This document shows positions 15,475 through 23,860 of a DNA stretch of 39,441 bases, piece by piece (the stretch's first letter is position 1; the number at the start of each line of letters is the position of its first letter). The translations under genes were made by a program, and so were the position numbers. The notes under the pieces were generated by a model. The model had not been told where the DNA came from and made no database searches. It saw only the letters and a list, made by a program, of their open reading frames with translations. The stretch lies in NCBI GenBank assembly GCA_945872355.1, contig CAMBZU010000026.1:1-39441 (forward strand), read 5' to 3'. This DNA is from Chitinophaga pinensis (GTDB lineage Bacteria; Bacteroidota; Bacteroidia; UBA4408).

Positions 15475-15819
15475 TTATTTTACAGAGTCAACTACTGCTT
15501 TAAAAGCAGCTGGGTGGTTCATCGCTAAATCGGCTAAAACCTTACGGTTTAATTGCACATTATTAGCATGAATTTTACCCATAAATTGTGAGTAGCTTAA
15601 TCCATGCGCGCGAACGCCTGCATTAATTCTTTGTACCCATAATGCACGGAAGTTGCGCTTCTTAGTTTTTCTATCGCGATAAGCGTAAGTTAAACCTTTT
15701 TCTAAAATATTTTTTGCGATGGTAAACACGTTTTTACGTGCTCCCCAATATCCTTTTGTTTGCTTAAGGATTTTCTTTCTGCGGGCTTTTGAAGCCACAT
15801 GGTTGACCGATCTTGGCAT
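15475..15819 (-). CDS. rplT: Ribosomal protein bL20
   Basis: 114 residues, full length. [20 protein letters not shown] is the typical basic N-terminal extension that reaches into the 50S subunit, followed by [16 protein letters not shown] and a globular C-terminal part ending [14 protein letters not shown]. bL20 is needed early in 50S assembly, and in several bacteria it represses its own operon by binding an mRNA structure. Last gene of the minus-strand operon thrS-infC-rpmI-rplT, 90 bp after rpmI with a hairpin between them. Confidence 0.98.
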   Translation of the reverse strand: MPRSVNHVASKARRKKILKQTKGYWGARKNVFTIAKNILEKGLTYAYRDRKTKKRNFRALWVQRINAGVRAHGLSYSQFMGKIHANNVQLNRKVLADLAMNHPAAFKAVVDSVK

Positions 15820-15837
15820 GTTTTGTTTTGTTTTGAC

Positions 15838-15872
15838 AATCAGTGCTCTGTAAGAGTCTTGTAGTACTGATT
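15838..15872 (-). promoter_or_regulatory. Hairpin between rpmI and rplT, possible L20 control site
   Basis: On the minus strand AATCAGTAC pairs with GCACTGATT (one G-T wobble), enclosing CTCT/AGAG. No T-tract follows. L20 autoregulation through mRNA structures near rpmI-rplT is known in E. coli and Firmicutes; whether this structure plays that part here is inference. Confidence 0.4.
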
Positions 15873-15909
15873 TTCGGGTTAATACTTAAATTACCTGTTG
15901 TTTTAATTG

Positions 15910-16110
15910 TTATTTACCAACACACAACATTCTTTTCACATTACCTGAATCAGGCTTGCTTACTAAGGTTGCGTGTGTTAATGCGCGCTTACGCTTGGTT
16001 GATTTTTTAGTCAAAATATGACTTTTGAAAGCATGCTTTCTTTTAATTTTACCTGTTCCTGTGAAAGAAAAGCGCTTCTTTGCACTGGAGTTGGTTTTCA
16101 TTTTTGGCAT
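15910..16110 (-). CDS. rpmI: Ribosomal protein bL35
   Basis: 66 residues, [31 protein letters not shown] and onward, matching bL35 along its length, including the basic [10 protein letters not shown] block. It is a component of the large ribosomal subunit. It lies 37 bp after infC and before rplT in the conserved order infC-rpmI-rplT. Confidence 0.98.
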   Translation of the reverse strand: MPKMKTNSSAKKRFSFTGTGKIKRKHAFKSHILTKKSTKRKRALTHATLVSKPDSGNVKRMLCVGK

Positions 16111-16147
16111 TCTTGTTTGTGTTTTATGGTGTTAATAATTGGTTTTC

Positions 16148-16747
16148 TTATTTCTTTGGCTTTGGAGCTAAGGTCATCATCATTTTTTTACCTTCCAACA
16201 AAGGTAACTGTTCAACTTTACCAAACTCAGCAAGGTCTTGTGCAAAACGCAACAACATCAACTCCCCTTTTTCTTTAAATAAAATAGTTCTTCCCTTGAA
16301 CAGTACAAATGCTTTTACCTTTGAGCCTTCTTCCAAAAACTTTTGCGCATGATTCTTTTTAAATACAAAATCATGTTCATCGGTATTAGGTCCAAATCTA
16401 ATTTCCTTTATGGTAATTTTTGACGATTTAGCCTTAATTTCCTTTTGCTTCTTGCGGTGTTCGTATAAGAACTTTTTATAATCAATAATTTTACAAACCG
16501 GTGGATCTGCATTTGGCGCAATTTCCACCAGATCTAATCCTGCGTCTTTAGCCATCAACAATGCTTGTTGTATTGGATAAATTGCTGGCTCAACATCATC
16601 TGCAACCACCCTTACGCGAGGCGCTCTAATGTTTTCATTGATATTATGTTCGTCCTGACGTTGAACTTTTCCCTTAATAATTTTTGGGATCCGCGGATCA
16701 AATTTTCTTTCGCCTAATGTTGTAGGCTTGGTAACATCTGTTGCTAT
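16148..16747 (-). CDS. infC: Translation initiation factor IF-3 with apparent AUA start
   Basis: IF-3 keeps ribosomal subunits apart and checks initiator tRNA pairing. The core runs through [24 protein letters not shown] (linker) to the C-terminal domain ending [14 protein letters not shown] at 16609 would omit the conserved N-terminal domain beginning ([15 protein letters not shown] ... [14 protein letters not shown]), which is open upstream in the same frame back to a TAA about 15 bp before 16747. No ATG, GTG or TTG occurs there; ATA at 16747-16745 is preceded by AGGAAACCC, a good ribosome binding site, giving 199 residues. Rare start codons (AUU in E. coli) are the known basis of infC autoregulation. 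Confidence 0.9.
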   Translation of the reverse strand: MATDVTKPTTLGERKFDPRIPKIIKGKVQRQDEHNINENIRAPRVRVVADDVEPAIYPIQQALLMAKDAGLDLVEIAPNADPPVCKIIDYKKFLYEHRKKQKEIKAKSSKITIKEIRFGPNTDEHDFVFKKNHAQKFLEEGSKVKAFVLFKGRTILFKEKGELMLLRFAQDLAEFGKVEQLPLLEGKKMMMTLAPKPKK

Positions 16748-16780
16748 GGGTTTCCTGTTTTTTTAAGTTAATAAATATAT

Positions 16781-18712
16781 TTATGCTATAATCTCTAAAT
16801 CTGTGTTTATTAGCGTTGCAAACTCCGCTATTGTAAATGTTCCTAAATCACCAACGCTTTGTTTTCTTACTGATAATGTGCCTTCCTCAGCTTCTTTCTC
16901 ACCAACAATAATCATAAAAGGTACTTTATTTAACTCGGTATCCCTTATTTTTTTGCCAATTTTTTCGTTCCTATCGTCAACAAGTCCGCGAATATCGTAA
17001 TTTTTTAGTAATTCTAAAACTTTTTTTGCGTAATCGTTATACTTCTCGCTAATTGGCAAAATACTTACCTGCTCTGGTGCTAACCATAGAGGAAATTTAC
17101 CTGCACAATGTTCAATTAAAACTGCCACAAAACGCTCTAAAGAGCCAAAAGGCGCTCTATGTATCATCACTGGGCGATGCTTTTGATTATCACTTCCTGT
17201 ATACTCTAATTCAAAACGCTCAGGCAAATTATAATCTACCTGAATAGTTCCCAATTGCCATTTACGCCCAATAGCATCACGCACCATAAAGTCTAATTTA
17301 GGTCCATAAAATGCTGCTTCGCCCAATTCAACCACAGTATTTAAACCTTTTTCCGCGGCTGATTCAATGATTGCACTTTCGGCCAAGGCCCAATTTTCAT
17401 CAGTACCAATATACTTTGCTTTATTATTAGGATCACGCAAAGATATTTGAGCGGTATAGTCTTTAAAATCGAGCGCTCTAAAAACATACAATACCAAATC
17501 AATCACTTTACAAAACTCTTCTTTCACTTGATCTGGACGGCAAAATAAATGTGCATCATCTTGCGTAAATCCGCGCACGCGCGTTAAACCATGTAATTCA
17601 CCCGCTTGCTCATAACGGTAAACAGTGCCAAACTCCGCCAAACGCACAGGCAAATCCTTGTATGATTTTGGCGTAGCCTTATATATTTCACAATGGTGCG
17701 GGCAATTCATAGGCTTCAAGAAAAACTCTTCACCTTCATGTGGCGTCTTTATAGGTTGAAAAGAATCTGCTCCATATTTTTCGTAATGACCAGAAGTAAT
17801 GTATAAATTTTTATTCCCAATATGGGGCGTAATTACAGGCAAATAGCCAGCTTTCATTTGCGCTTTCTTCAAAAAGTTTTCGAGACGTTCGCGCAAAGCA
17901 GCACCTTTGGGTAACCATAAAGGCAAACCCATGCCCACTTTTTCAGAAAAAGTAAACAACTCCAATTCCTTTCCAAGCTTACGATGGTCACGCTTTTTGG
18001 CTTCCTCCAGCATGAGCAAATAATCACTTAAATCTTTGGCTTTGGTAAATGTAATTCCATAAATACGGGTCAGCTGCTTATTTTTTTCATCGCCACGCCA
18101 GTAGGCGCCAGCAATATTCATCAATTTAATGGCCTTAATAAAACTTGTATCAGGAATGTGTGGGCCACGACACAAATCAGTAAAATCACCTTGTGTATAA
18201 AAAGTAATTTTACCATCTTCTAAGTCTTTCAACAAATCTAATTTATACTCATCTTGCTTCTCTGTAAAATAAGCTACAGCATCAGCTTTCGAAACCTCTT
18301 TGCGCGAAAATGAAACATTTCTTTTAGCCAATGCCATCATTTTATCTTCAATGGCTTTCAAATCCTCAAGAGCAATGGCTTTGCCACCTAAATCAATATC
18401 ATAATAAAAGCCATTTTCAATAGCAGGACCAATCCCAAACTTGGTTCCCGGATATATCGCTTCAATAGCTTCGGCCATTAAATGCGCTGAGGAATGCCAT
18501 AATGTAGCCTTTCCTTCTGTGTCTTCAGCTTTTAATAACACTAAATGAGCGTCGGTAGTTATAGCACGCGTGGCATCCCAAACCTCGCCATTTACTTTAG
18601 CAGCCACCACATTGCGGGCCAAGCCTTCGCTAATACTTTTTGCAACACCAAGCGCAGTAGTGCCTGCCTCGTATTGTCTTACCGAACCATCAGGTAATGT
18701 AATGTTAATCAT
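16781..18712 (-). CDS. thrS: Threonyl-tRNA synthetase
   Basis: 643 residues with the full class II layout: TGS domain (1-60), editing domain with [10 protein letters not shown] (about 74-83) and the second-half cysteine motif around FTDLCRGPH, catalytic core with the zinc ligand Cys in KPMNCPHH and motif 2 ([23 protein letters not shown]), motif 3 ([11 protein letters not shown]), and an anticodon-binding domain from about 545. It charges tRNA-Thr and edits Ser-tRNA-Thr. First gene of the operon; infC begins 33 bp after its stop. In E. coli thrS autoregulates by its leader; only 60-80 bp of plain leader are seen here before the dispersed repeat at 18798. Confidence 0.98.
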   Translation of the reverse strand: MINITLPDGSVRQYEAGTTALGVAKSISEGLARNVVAAKVNGEVWDATRAITTDAHLVLLKAEDTEGKATLWHSSAHLMAEAIEAIYPGTKFGIGPAIENGFYYDIDLGGKAIALEDLKAIEDKMMALAKRNVSFSRKEVSKADAVAYFTEKQDEYKLDLLKDLEDGKITFYTQGDFTDLCRGPHIPDTSFIKAIKLMNIAGAYWRGDEKNKQLTRIYGITFTKAKDLSDYLLMLEEAKKRDHRKLGKELELFTFSEKVGMGLPLWLPKGAALRERLENFLKKAQMKAGYLPVITPHIGNKNLYITSGHYEKYGADSFQPIKTPHEGEEFFLKPMNCPHHCEIYKATPKSYKDLPVRLAEFGTVYRYEQAGELHGLTRVRGFTQDDAHLFCRPDQVKEEFCKVIDLVLYVFRALDFKDYTAQISLRDPNNKAKYIGTDENWALAESAIIESAAEKGLNTVVELGEAAFYGPKLDFMVRDAIGRKWQLGTIQVDYNLPERFELEYTGSDNQKHRPVMIHRAPFGSLERFVAVLIEHCAGKFPLWLAPEQVSILPISEKYNDYAKKVLELLKNYDIRGLVDDRNEKIGKKIRDTELNKVPFMIIVGEKEAEEGTLSVRKQSVGDLGTFTIAEFATLINTDLEIIA

Positions 18713-18797
18713 AAACTGTTTTTTAATTTAAGGAGCGCGAAGTTAAGCATTTAGGCTTTAAAATTTGTATTTTGAATTAAATAATGTTTGAATATTT

Positions 18798-18926
18798 GGG
18801 CGCAACCCTCCTGAAGTAGGGTCAGGCCATCCGCTTTATCTTTTTTAGGCCATTTCCTTTTCGTTTTCAATTTTAAGTTGAGATGGCCCAAAAAAGGATG
18901 CCGCTGCTGTCCTTTGCGCGGGATGG
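18798..18926 (+). repeat. Dispersed two-hairpin intergenic element, copy 2
   Basis: Begins GGGCGC, then ACCCT/AGGGT arms (18805-18822), then the island GTCAGGCCATCCGCTTTATC, a second hairpin with GGCCAT (18848-18853) and ATGGCC (18883-18888) flanked by T- and A-runs, then GGATGCCGCTGCTGTCCTTTGCGCG. The islands align with copies at 1321-1424 and 27718-27850 while the stems are rewritten. It lies upstream of thrS on the opposite strand. Confidence 0.75.
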
Positions 18927-18940
18927 AGCCTTGCTGGTAA

Positions 18941-19102
18941 TAACACCAACAATGAGTATATTATACCAATGTGATTTCTAAATTATGCCAATAATTTAAA
19001 ATCTTACATTGGTAAATGCCGGTCGGAAAAAAGTTTGGGACAAATGAAGTGAAACAAATTTGGTCCATTACTTATTTCACATCGGTATTATAACACCAAC
19101 AA
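18941..19102. mobile_element. Possible MITE flanked by 12-bp direct repeats
   Basis: TAACACCAACAA occurs at 18941-18952 and 19091-19102. Between them, near each end, lie inverted copies of ATACCAATGTGA (left, about 18963) and, on the opposite strand, ATACCGATGTGA (right, about 19078-19089); a third inverted TACATTGGTA lies inside at about 19005-19014. Short length (138 bp inside), no coding capacity, terminal inverted motifs and flanking direct repeats fit a miniature element, but the target duplication would be unusually long. Confidence 0.4.
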
Positions 19103-19121
19103 AGAAAAATTGAAACCGCAG

Positions 19122-19263
19122 TTAAACCCAAATTAATCAATAGGAGATTTAAAAAATCGAACTACTTGATTTAGTTGGGTTAATCCCGATATAGAAAATG
19201 TTATCAGATTTGTAAAAATCTGATTTACAATTTCTTTATCGTTTACGCATTTCTGATGCGTAA
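19122..19263. other. Hairpin-rich non-coding patch
   Basis: Three inverted repeats follow each other: TTAAACCCAA with TTGGGTTAA (about 19125-19183), ATCAGATTT/AAATCTGAT (19203-19224, perfect 9 bp, overlapped by a competing TTGTAAA/TTTACAA pair), and TTACGCAT/ATGCGTAA (19243-19263, perfect 8 bp). It lies downstream of thrS' divergent region and 113 bp beyond the 3' end of the SPOR gene on the minus strand. It may be a structured RNA or the decayed end of an insertion sequence. No gene seen from 19264 to 19375. Confidence 0.4.
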
Positions 19264-19375
19264 TCTGGGTTAAAACGTGACGAACAAGAAAAAAGAGTTT
19301 ACTCCAACATGAAGAATTCAACAGTTGTTATACAAAATTACATTCCTTGTGGTAAGGCTATAATTTAACCAACAT

Positions 19376-19813
19376 TTACTCAATAATTAACTTAGGATAT
19401 TTAATGTTATCATTAACAATAAAAGAACTTGGGAAAGCTGCACTAATTTGTTTTAAATATTTTGTGGCTTCCAATTTACTTCTATAATCACCTACACGCA
19501 CTCTAAAATTAGGGCTTTGGTAACTATCATATGCAGGCACGTCTGGAAATGCTTGTAAAAATTTTGTTTTAATGTCTCTCGCTTTTTCGCGCTCATTGCC
19601 AAAATGAATTTGTATTCTGTAACCACTGCTGGTTTGCTTCAACTTGTTCAATTCAATATATTTATCTTGCAGTGTTGTAATTCTAGTATCTGCATTCAAT
19701 TTTAATGAATCGCTACCAATAGGCATTGTTTGTGCCACCAATAATTTTGACACTAATACCAGGAACAAAAATGCAATACTTTTTATAATTTTATTGTGTT
19801 GAATTACTTTCAT
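19376..19813 (-). CDS. Exported SPOR-domain protein
   Basis: 145 residues with a signal peptide (about 1-28, ending LLVAQ). Residues about 62-135 form a SPOR domain: SGYRIQIHFGNEREKARDIKTKFLQAFPDVPAY, then NFRVRVGDYRSKLEATKYLKQI and FPSSFIV. SPOR domains bind peptidoglycan strands stripped of stem peptides, often at division sites. The gene follows purN by 11 bp and is probably cotranscribed, a pairing also seen in other Bacteroidota genomes to my recollection. The role is likely cell-wall association in the periplasm. Confidence 0.9.
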   Translation of the reverse strand: MKVIQHNKIIKSIAFLFLVLVSKLLVAQTMPIGSDSLKLNADTRITTLQDKYIELNKLKQTSSGYRIQIHFGNEREKARDIKTKFLQAFPDVPAYDSYQSPNFRVRVGDYRSKLEATKYLKQISAAFPSSFIVNDNIKYPKLIIE

Positions 19814-19824
19814 TTTATATTTTC

Positions 19825-20412
19825 TTATTGTTGTTTAATGCGCTCTTTTTGCAACAACTGTTCCAATATCAATGGAAAGTGTTTTTGTTCTAACTGATGT
19901 ATTTTGGCCGCCAATGAAACCGAAGTTTCGTCATGCGCTAATTCACATTTAGCTTGAAAAATGATGGCACCTTCATCATAATTTTGATTAACATAATGAA
20001 TTGTAATGCCACTTTCTTTTTCTTTAGCAGCAACAATAGCTTGGTGCACATGATGCCCATACATACCTTTTCCTCCATATTTTGGCAATAATGCAGGATG
20101 AATATTAATGATCCGATTTGAAAAATTGTCAATTAAAATTGGACTTATCTTTCTTAAAAAACCAGCTAAAATAATCCAATTGATATTATTCTTTTGCAGA
20201 AAATTTAAAAGTGCCATTGGATGATCAAAACTGGCATTATTAAGTATAAAAACAGGTATTGCTAAACGCTTGCATCTATTAATTACACCAGCTTGTGCAT
20301 TGTTGGTAACCACAAAAGCTATTTTTGCTACTTCAGTTTTATCTTTAAAATAACTGATAATATTCTCGGCATTGGTACCACCTCCAGAGGCAAATATGGC
20401 TATTTTGTTCAA
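19825..20412 (-). CDS. purN: Phosphoribosylglycinamide formyltransferase
   Basis: 195 residues with the formyltransferase fold: FASGGGTNAENI (nucleotide/phosphate loop, 7-18), NIHPALLPKYGGKGMYG with Asn103 and His105, and the catalytic Asp146 in YDEGAIIFQ. It transfers the formyl group from 10-formyl-THF to GAR, the third step of purine synthesis. The start codon must be TTG (20412-20410), since TAA precedes it directly and no ATG lies upstream; the protein begins exactly at the family start (NKIAIFASGGGTN). It is the first gene of a pair with the SPOR protein; 175 bp of non-coding DNA separate it from the polysaccharide operon. Confidence 0.95.
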   Translation of the reverse strand: MNKIAIFASGGGTNAENIISYFKDKTEVAKIAFVVTNNAQAGVINRCKRLAIPVFILNNASFDHPMALLNFLQKNNINWIILAGFLRKISPILIDNFSNRIINIHPALLPKYGGKGMYGHHVHQAIVAAKEKESGITIHYVNQNYDEGAIIFQAKCELAHDETSVSLAAKIHQLEQKHFPLILEQLLQKERIKQQ

Positions 20413-20587
20413 TTACTTTGATGTATTAATGTGCAATATTAAGTATATATTTTCAAATAAGTTTACGAACCATCTATTGCATTTTATTTCTTTGAATATT
20501 AATATTAACGTTTATTAGTTTAATATTCAACCTGTATTTTTTTATCGAATTTTAAAGCTATAATTATCTAATAAAAAATAGCTAAGT

Positions 20588-21865
20588 CTAATATAAATAA
20601 TCAAGTTTAGCTGCAGAATCGTAACGTTTCATATCAGCAAAATTTAATACAATATGTTTATCATTTACATATTTTAAAACCTCTGGCATGTATCGTTTTG
20701 TTACAATTACCAATTCAGTATTTGCAATTGCTTTTTGTAAATCTATTTCAATATATTTTACAATATTAGAATTTTCAATGCGTAAGCTAATTAAATTAAT
20801 ATCCTCATCGTAAACAGCAAATTCTACTTTTGAATTATCAATAATATCATTAGCCAATCTTAACATAGGACTTTCTCTAACATCATCAGTAAAATTTTTA
20901 AAGGTAACGCCAACCAACAGTATTTTACTTTTTTGATGGCTTAGCACTTTTTGCAAAATTCTTTCTTGAAATTTTTCATTGCTTTCAGTGAGACTATTCA
21001 TGAGTGGAGCCTCAATATTATGCAAGCGTGAGAAATAACGCATTGCCCTTAAATCTTTGGGCAAACAAGAACCTCCAAAAGGCAAACCTGGACGAAGGTA
21101 ACGAGCAGAAATATTTAAATGTTTATCCATTAAAAATATATTATTGGCAAGTTCAATATTAATATTAAAGCATTTGCCTATACTATATACTTCATTTGCA
21201 AAAGCCACTTTTATAGCATGAAAACAATTGTCGACATATTTTACAAATTCTGCAGTATGCGTATCTGTAATAACAACTGGGCTATTTTGGTTATAACTTA
21301 ATAATGTTTGAAGTTCAGAAATATCACTCTCTTTAGTACCAATTACAATACGCGGTGCTTCCATAAAGTCCTTTACTGCAGTTCCTTCACGCAAAAACTC
21401 TGGGTAAAATGCCAATTTTAGTTTACCAGTGTAATTTTGAAGATACTTATCAAACAAAGGACGAAAAGTTCCTTCCACAGAATGCGGTGGAATAGTGCTA
21501 CGATAAGCAATCGTAATATCTTTATTTGTTCCACTTAAAATTTGTGCAATTTCAATAGTAGTATTGATGGTATAATCTAAATTTACTGTACCATCAGACA
21601 TACTTGGAGTTCCAACACAAACAAGAATTATTTCGGCATGCTGAACCACTTCGGCAGCATTTGAAGTAGCTTTAATATTTCCTGAAGCCAACTGTTTTTG
21701 CAAAATATCATCAACCAATGGCTCCCAAACTGGGCTTTTACCAGATAATAAGCTACTTACTTTTTGTGATTTGATATCGCATCCAATTACTTGATGACCA
21801 AGTTCTGCAAAACACACTGTGTTTACTACACCTACATAACCAAGTCCAAAAATACCTAATTTCAT
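20588..21865 (-). CDS. Nucleotide-sugar 6-dehydrogenase, AlgD/GDP-mannose dehydrogenase-like
   Basis: 425 residues of the UDP-glucose/GDP-mannose dehydrogenase family: NAD-binding GLGYVGVV (7-14), VCVGTPS (82-88), FYPEFLREG (153-161), the helix TAEFVKYVDNCFHAIKVAFANE, catalytic Cys267 in FGGSCLPKD, and the C-terminal UDP/GDP-binding domain (VTFKNFTDDVRESP). GGSCLPKDLRA and PEFLREG are closer to AlgD-type GDP-mannose dehydrogenases than to UDP-glucose dehydrogenase (usually GGSCFPKD), so the product is probably GDP-mannuronate or another uronate; the substrate is not proven. Start overlaps the glycosyltransferase stop by 4 bp: last gene of a tight operon. Confidence 0.9.
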   Translation of the reverse strand: MKLGIFGLGYVGVVNTVCFAELGHQVIGCDIKSQKVSSLLSGKSPVWEPLVDDILQKQLASGNIKATSNAAEVVQHAEIILVCVGTPSMSDGTVNLDYTINTTIEIAQILSGTNKDITIAYRSTIPPHSVEGTFRPLFDKYLQNYTGKLKLAFYPEFLREGTAVKDFMEAPRIVIGTKESDISELQTLLSYNQNSPVVITDTHTAEFVKYVDNCFHAIKVAFANEVYSIGKCFNINIELANNIFLMDKHLNISARYLRPGLPFGGSCLPKDLRAMRYFSRLHNIEAPLMNSLTESNEKFQERILQKVLSHQKSKILLVGVTFKNFTDDVRESPMLRLANDIIDNSKVEFAVYDEDINLISLRIENSNIVKYIEIDLQKAIANTELVIVTKRYMPEVLKYVNDKHIVLNFADMKRYDSAAKLDYLY

Positions 21866-22911
21866 ATTACGCTATTATAAATTTCTAAAGTTTTATTTGA
21901 AATACCCTTCCAATCAAAATCACTGACAGAATTATTGGCAAGTTGGGAAATATTTATTAATTTTTCTATTGATTGGCTGGTAAAAAATTTACATGAAGAA
22001 GCAAAACCCTCTAATGTATAATCTTTACACACCATTATAATCTCATCTTTATGCCTATAATTTGCACCTATAACATTGGTAACTACAGGGCAACCTAGTG
22101 CTAAACTTTCATTAATTGAGTTGTTACCAGCAGCTGATTTAAATGGCAATAATTGCAAAATAGAAGCCTTGTAAAGCGTGTATAGTTTCAAATCATCTAC
22201 CTCATCAAAATAAGTTAGATTCTTTAATTTAGCTACTTCTTTTTTGTAAATCTCATTCAATTTCCGATTTACCAACACGAATTTCCAATCAGCATAATTC
22301 ACCTCGCAATAAGCAACAAATTTGAAATAAAAATCCCAATCACGCTGCCATTCTCCTACAGTTATAATTTGATTAACCTGTTTCGCCACTTGAATACTGT
22401 TTGATAGCGCTGTTAAAGTTTCCAAATCGGCACCTAAAGGTAAAACGTGTATCTTCTCGGGTGAAACCGCTTGAGATAGTACTTCTTTTTGAGCATCAGT
22501 CATCACTATAGCCGCCGCCAGTTTTTCAAATCTATTTCTATTCAATTGGTGAGCCCAGGCTGCTATCCTTCCCATATAATCACCAGTAGTAATTTCTTGT
22601 TGCAATATAGCAGGTGGTTGATGATAAGTAACCACTATAGGAACTTTTACTAATCTTGCTGAAAAGCGATAATATTCTTCTCCATATAAAATATGTAATA
22701 ATTGAATATCATTTTTATTAATAAATTTAGCTGCTTTCCATTCATTTAAAAATAAATATTTTGCATAAATTGTTCCTAAATGATCCTTTGAGTTCTCATC
22801 AATTCCAAATACTACCTTGGGTTGCGTGAATTTCAAAATTTGCTTGTACCCTGCATTTTGGGCATGGTGATAGTATGAAGAACGTATGGCTACAGATTTA
22901 GGAATATTCAT
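21862..22911 (-). CDS. Glycosyltransferase, GT4-like (GT-B fold)
   Basis: 349 residues. The C-terminal half shows the GT4 pattern: IHVLPLGADLETL (about 155-170), a middle strand-helix part, and NNSINESLALGCPVVTNVIGANYRHKDE with the E of the nucleotide-sugar-binding ExnnA-like motif (about 265-290). The N-terminal half has IQLLHILYGEEYYRFSARLVKVPIVVTYHQPP, an acceptor-domain feature of this family. No signal peptide or membrane segment, so it works at the cytosolic face of the membrane. It overlaps its neighbours by 4 bp on each side (ATGA), so its product is probably made with theirs. Donor and acceptor cannot be told. Confidence 0.88.
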   Translation of the reverse strand: MNIPKSVAIRSSYYHHAQNAGYKQILKFTQPKVVFGIDENSKDHLGTIYAKYLFLNEWKAAKFINKNDIQLLHILYGEEYYRFSARLVKVPIVVTYHQPPAILQQEITTGDYMGRIAAWAHQLNRNRFEKLAAAIVMTDAQKEVLSQAVSPEKIHVLPLGADLETLTALSNSIQVAKQVNQIITVGEWQRDWDFYFKFVAYCEVNYADWKFVLVNRKLNEIYKKEVAKLKNLTYFDEVDDLKLYTLYKASILQLLPFKSAAGNNSINESLALGCPVVTNVIGANYRHKDEIIMVCKDYTLEGFASSCKFFTSQSIEKLINISQLANNSVSDFDWKGISNKTLEIYNSVI

Positions 22912-23855
22912 TTAGCTAATTTAATTATGGGAGCAAGGCTTTGTGCAAGATGAAGAGAAAAACGATCAGCACCCAAGCCATTCAAATGTCTTTTATCAGC
23001 AAAGTTCTTTGCTGTATAAATACTGTCTAAATTATCAAAACGTAAAATATCTAAATGATGAATTTTGGCTATGCTATCAATGGTAAATAAAGATTTATTA
23101 ATTGGATAATTACCTGCATGCAATTCAGGCGCAAAAACAAATATAAGTTTAATTCCTTTTTGAGTACATGTATTTAAAATTTCTACTAAATGATTTATGC
23201 CTTCATTGGTTACCAAATTATCAAATTCTAATTTATCATCCGATTTTAAGTGAAAAACTTTTGTTTTAGCTAGTGACATAAAACCATGATAATAAGTATT
23301 TTCAACATTTATTTCATTCTTATTTTTATGCCCTTGAATGCCGATATTTCTCATATAATCATCATATTCAAATAACTGAACAAATGGCATGTAGCGGTAT
23401 AAATATGTTTTTATTCCAATTTCCTTCAACGTGCTGTCAATAACAACATTGTTAAGATAAGGATAATAAATAGTGTTGTTATAAAACTTTTGGAGGTTGC
23501 TTAAAGTTCTTCTATCGATGTTTAAAACTACAAACTCAGGAGCTGTTTTGCGCACATTTAGATAGGCATTAAAAACTGTTTTTATTTCATAAATATTAGC
23601 GCCCGCAATACCAGCGTTATAGGTCTTTATTTTAAGTACAGAATCTAAAACTGCTGGATTAACGTGAGAAAGTGAGCGTGATGAACCTAGTGTAATTAAT
23701 TTATATTCGGTTGGCTTAACTAACATTTCAGTTAGCTTCTCATTTGTAAAACAATTAAATTTTAATAGTCCGCTATCTAATTGCACAAAAACCAGCTGAC
23801 TTAATGCGCAAGAAATAATTATAATAATTAAAACTCTATAAAATGGGTTATTCAT
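22908..23855 (-). CDS. SGNH-type protein anchored in the membrane, probable O-acetylation partner of the MBOAT
   Basis: 315 residues with an N-terminal membrane anchor (about 8-27). LITLGSSRSLSHVNP (54-68) holds a serine motif like block I of SGNH/DltD/AlgX-type proteins, and FADKRHLNGLGADRFS near the C terminus holds an Asp-x-x-His pair (D287, H290) typical of block V. The segment KLIFVFAPELH is the usual core strand. Such proteins, placed next to MBOAT acyltransferases, pass acetyl groups to polysaccharide outside the membrane (AlgJ/AlgX, PatB, DltD). The gene starts 5 bp after the MBOAT stop and overlaps the glycosyltransferase by 4 bp. Confidence 0.85.
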   Translation of the reverse strand: MNNPFYRVLIIIIISCALSQLVFVQLDSGLLKFNCFTNEKLTEMLVKPTEYKLITLGSSRSLSHVNPAVLDSVLKIKTYNAGIAGANIYEIKTVFNAYLNVRKTAPEFVVLNIDRRTLSNLQKFYNNTIYYPYLNNVVIDSTLKEIGIKTYLYRYMPFVQLFEYDDYMRNIGIQGHKNKNEINVENTYYHGFMSLAKTKVFHLKSDDKLEFDNLVTNEGINHLVEILNTCTQKGIKLIFVFAPELHAGNYPINKSLFTIDSIAKIHHLDILRFDNLDSIYTAKNFADKRHLNGLGADRFSLHLAQSLAPIIKLAK

Positions 23856-23860
23856 TACAT

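Noticed and set aside
19133-19321. 62-codon minus-strand frame
   Set aside because: It spans the hairpin-rich patch and matches no family I recognise; composition looks non-coding.
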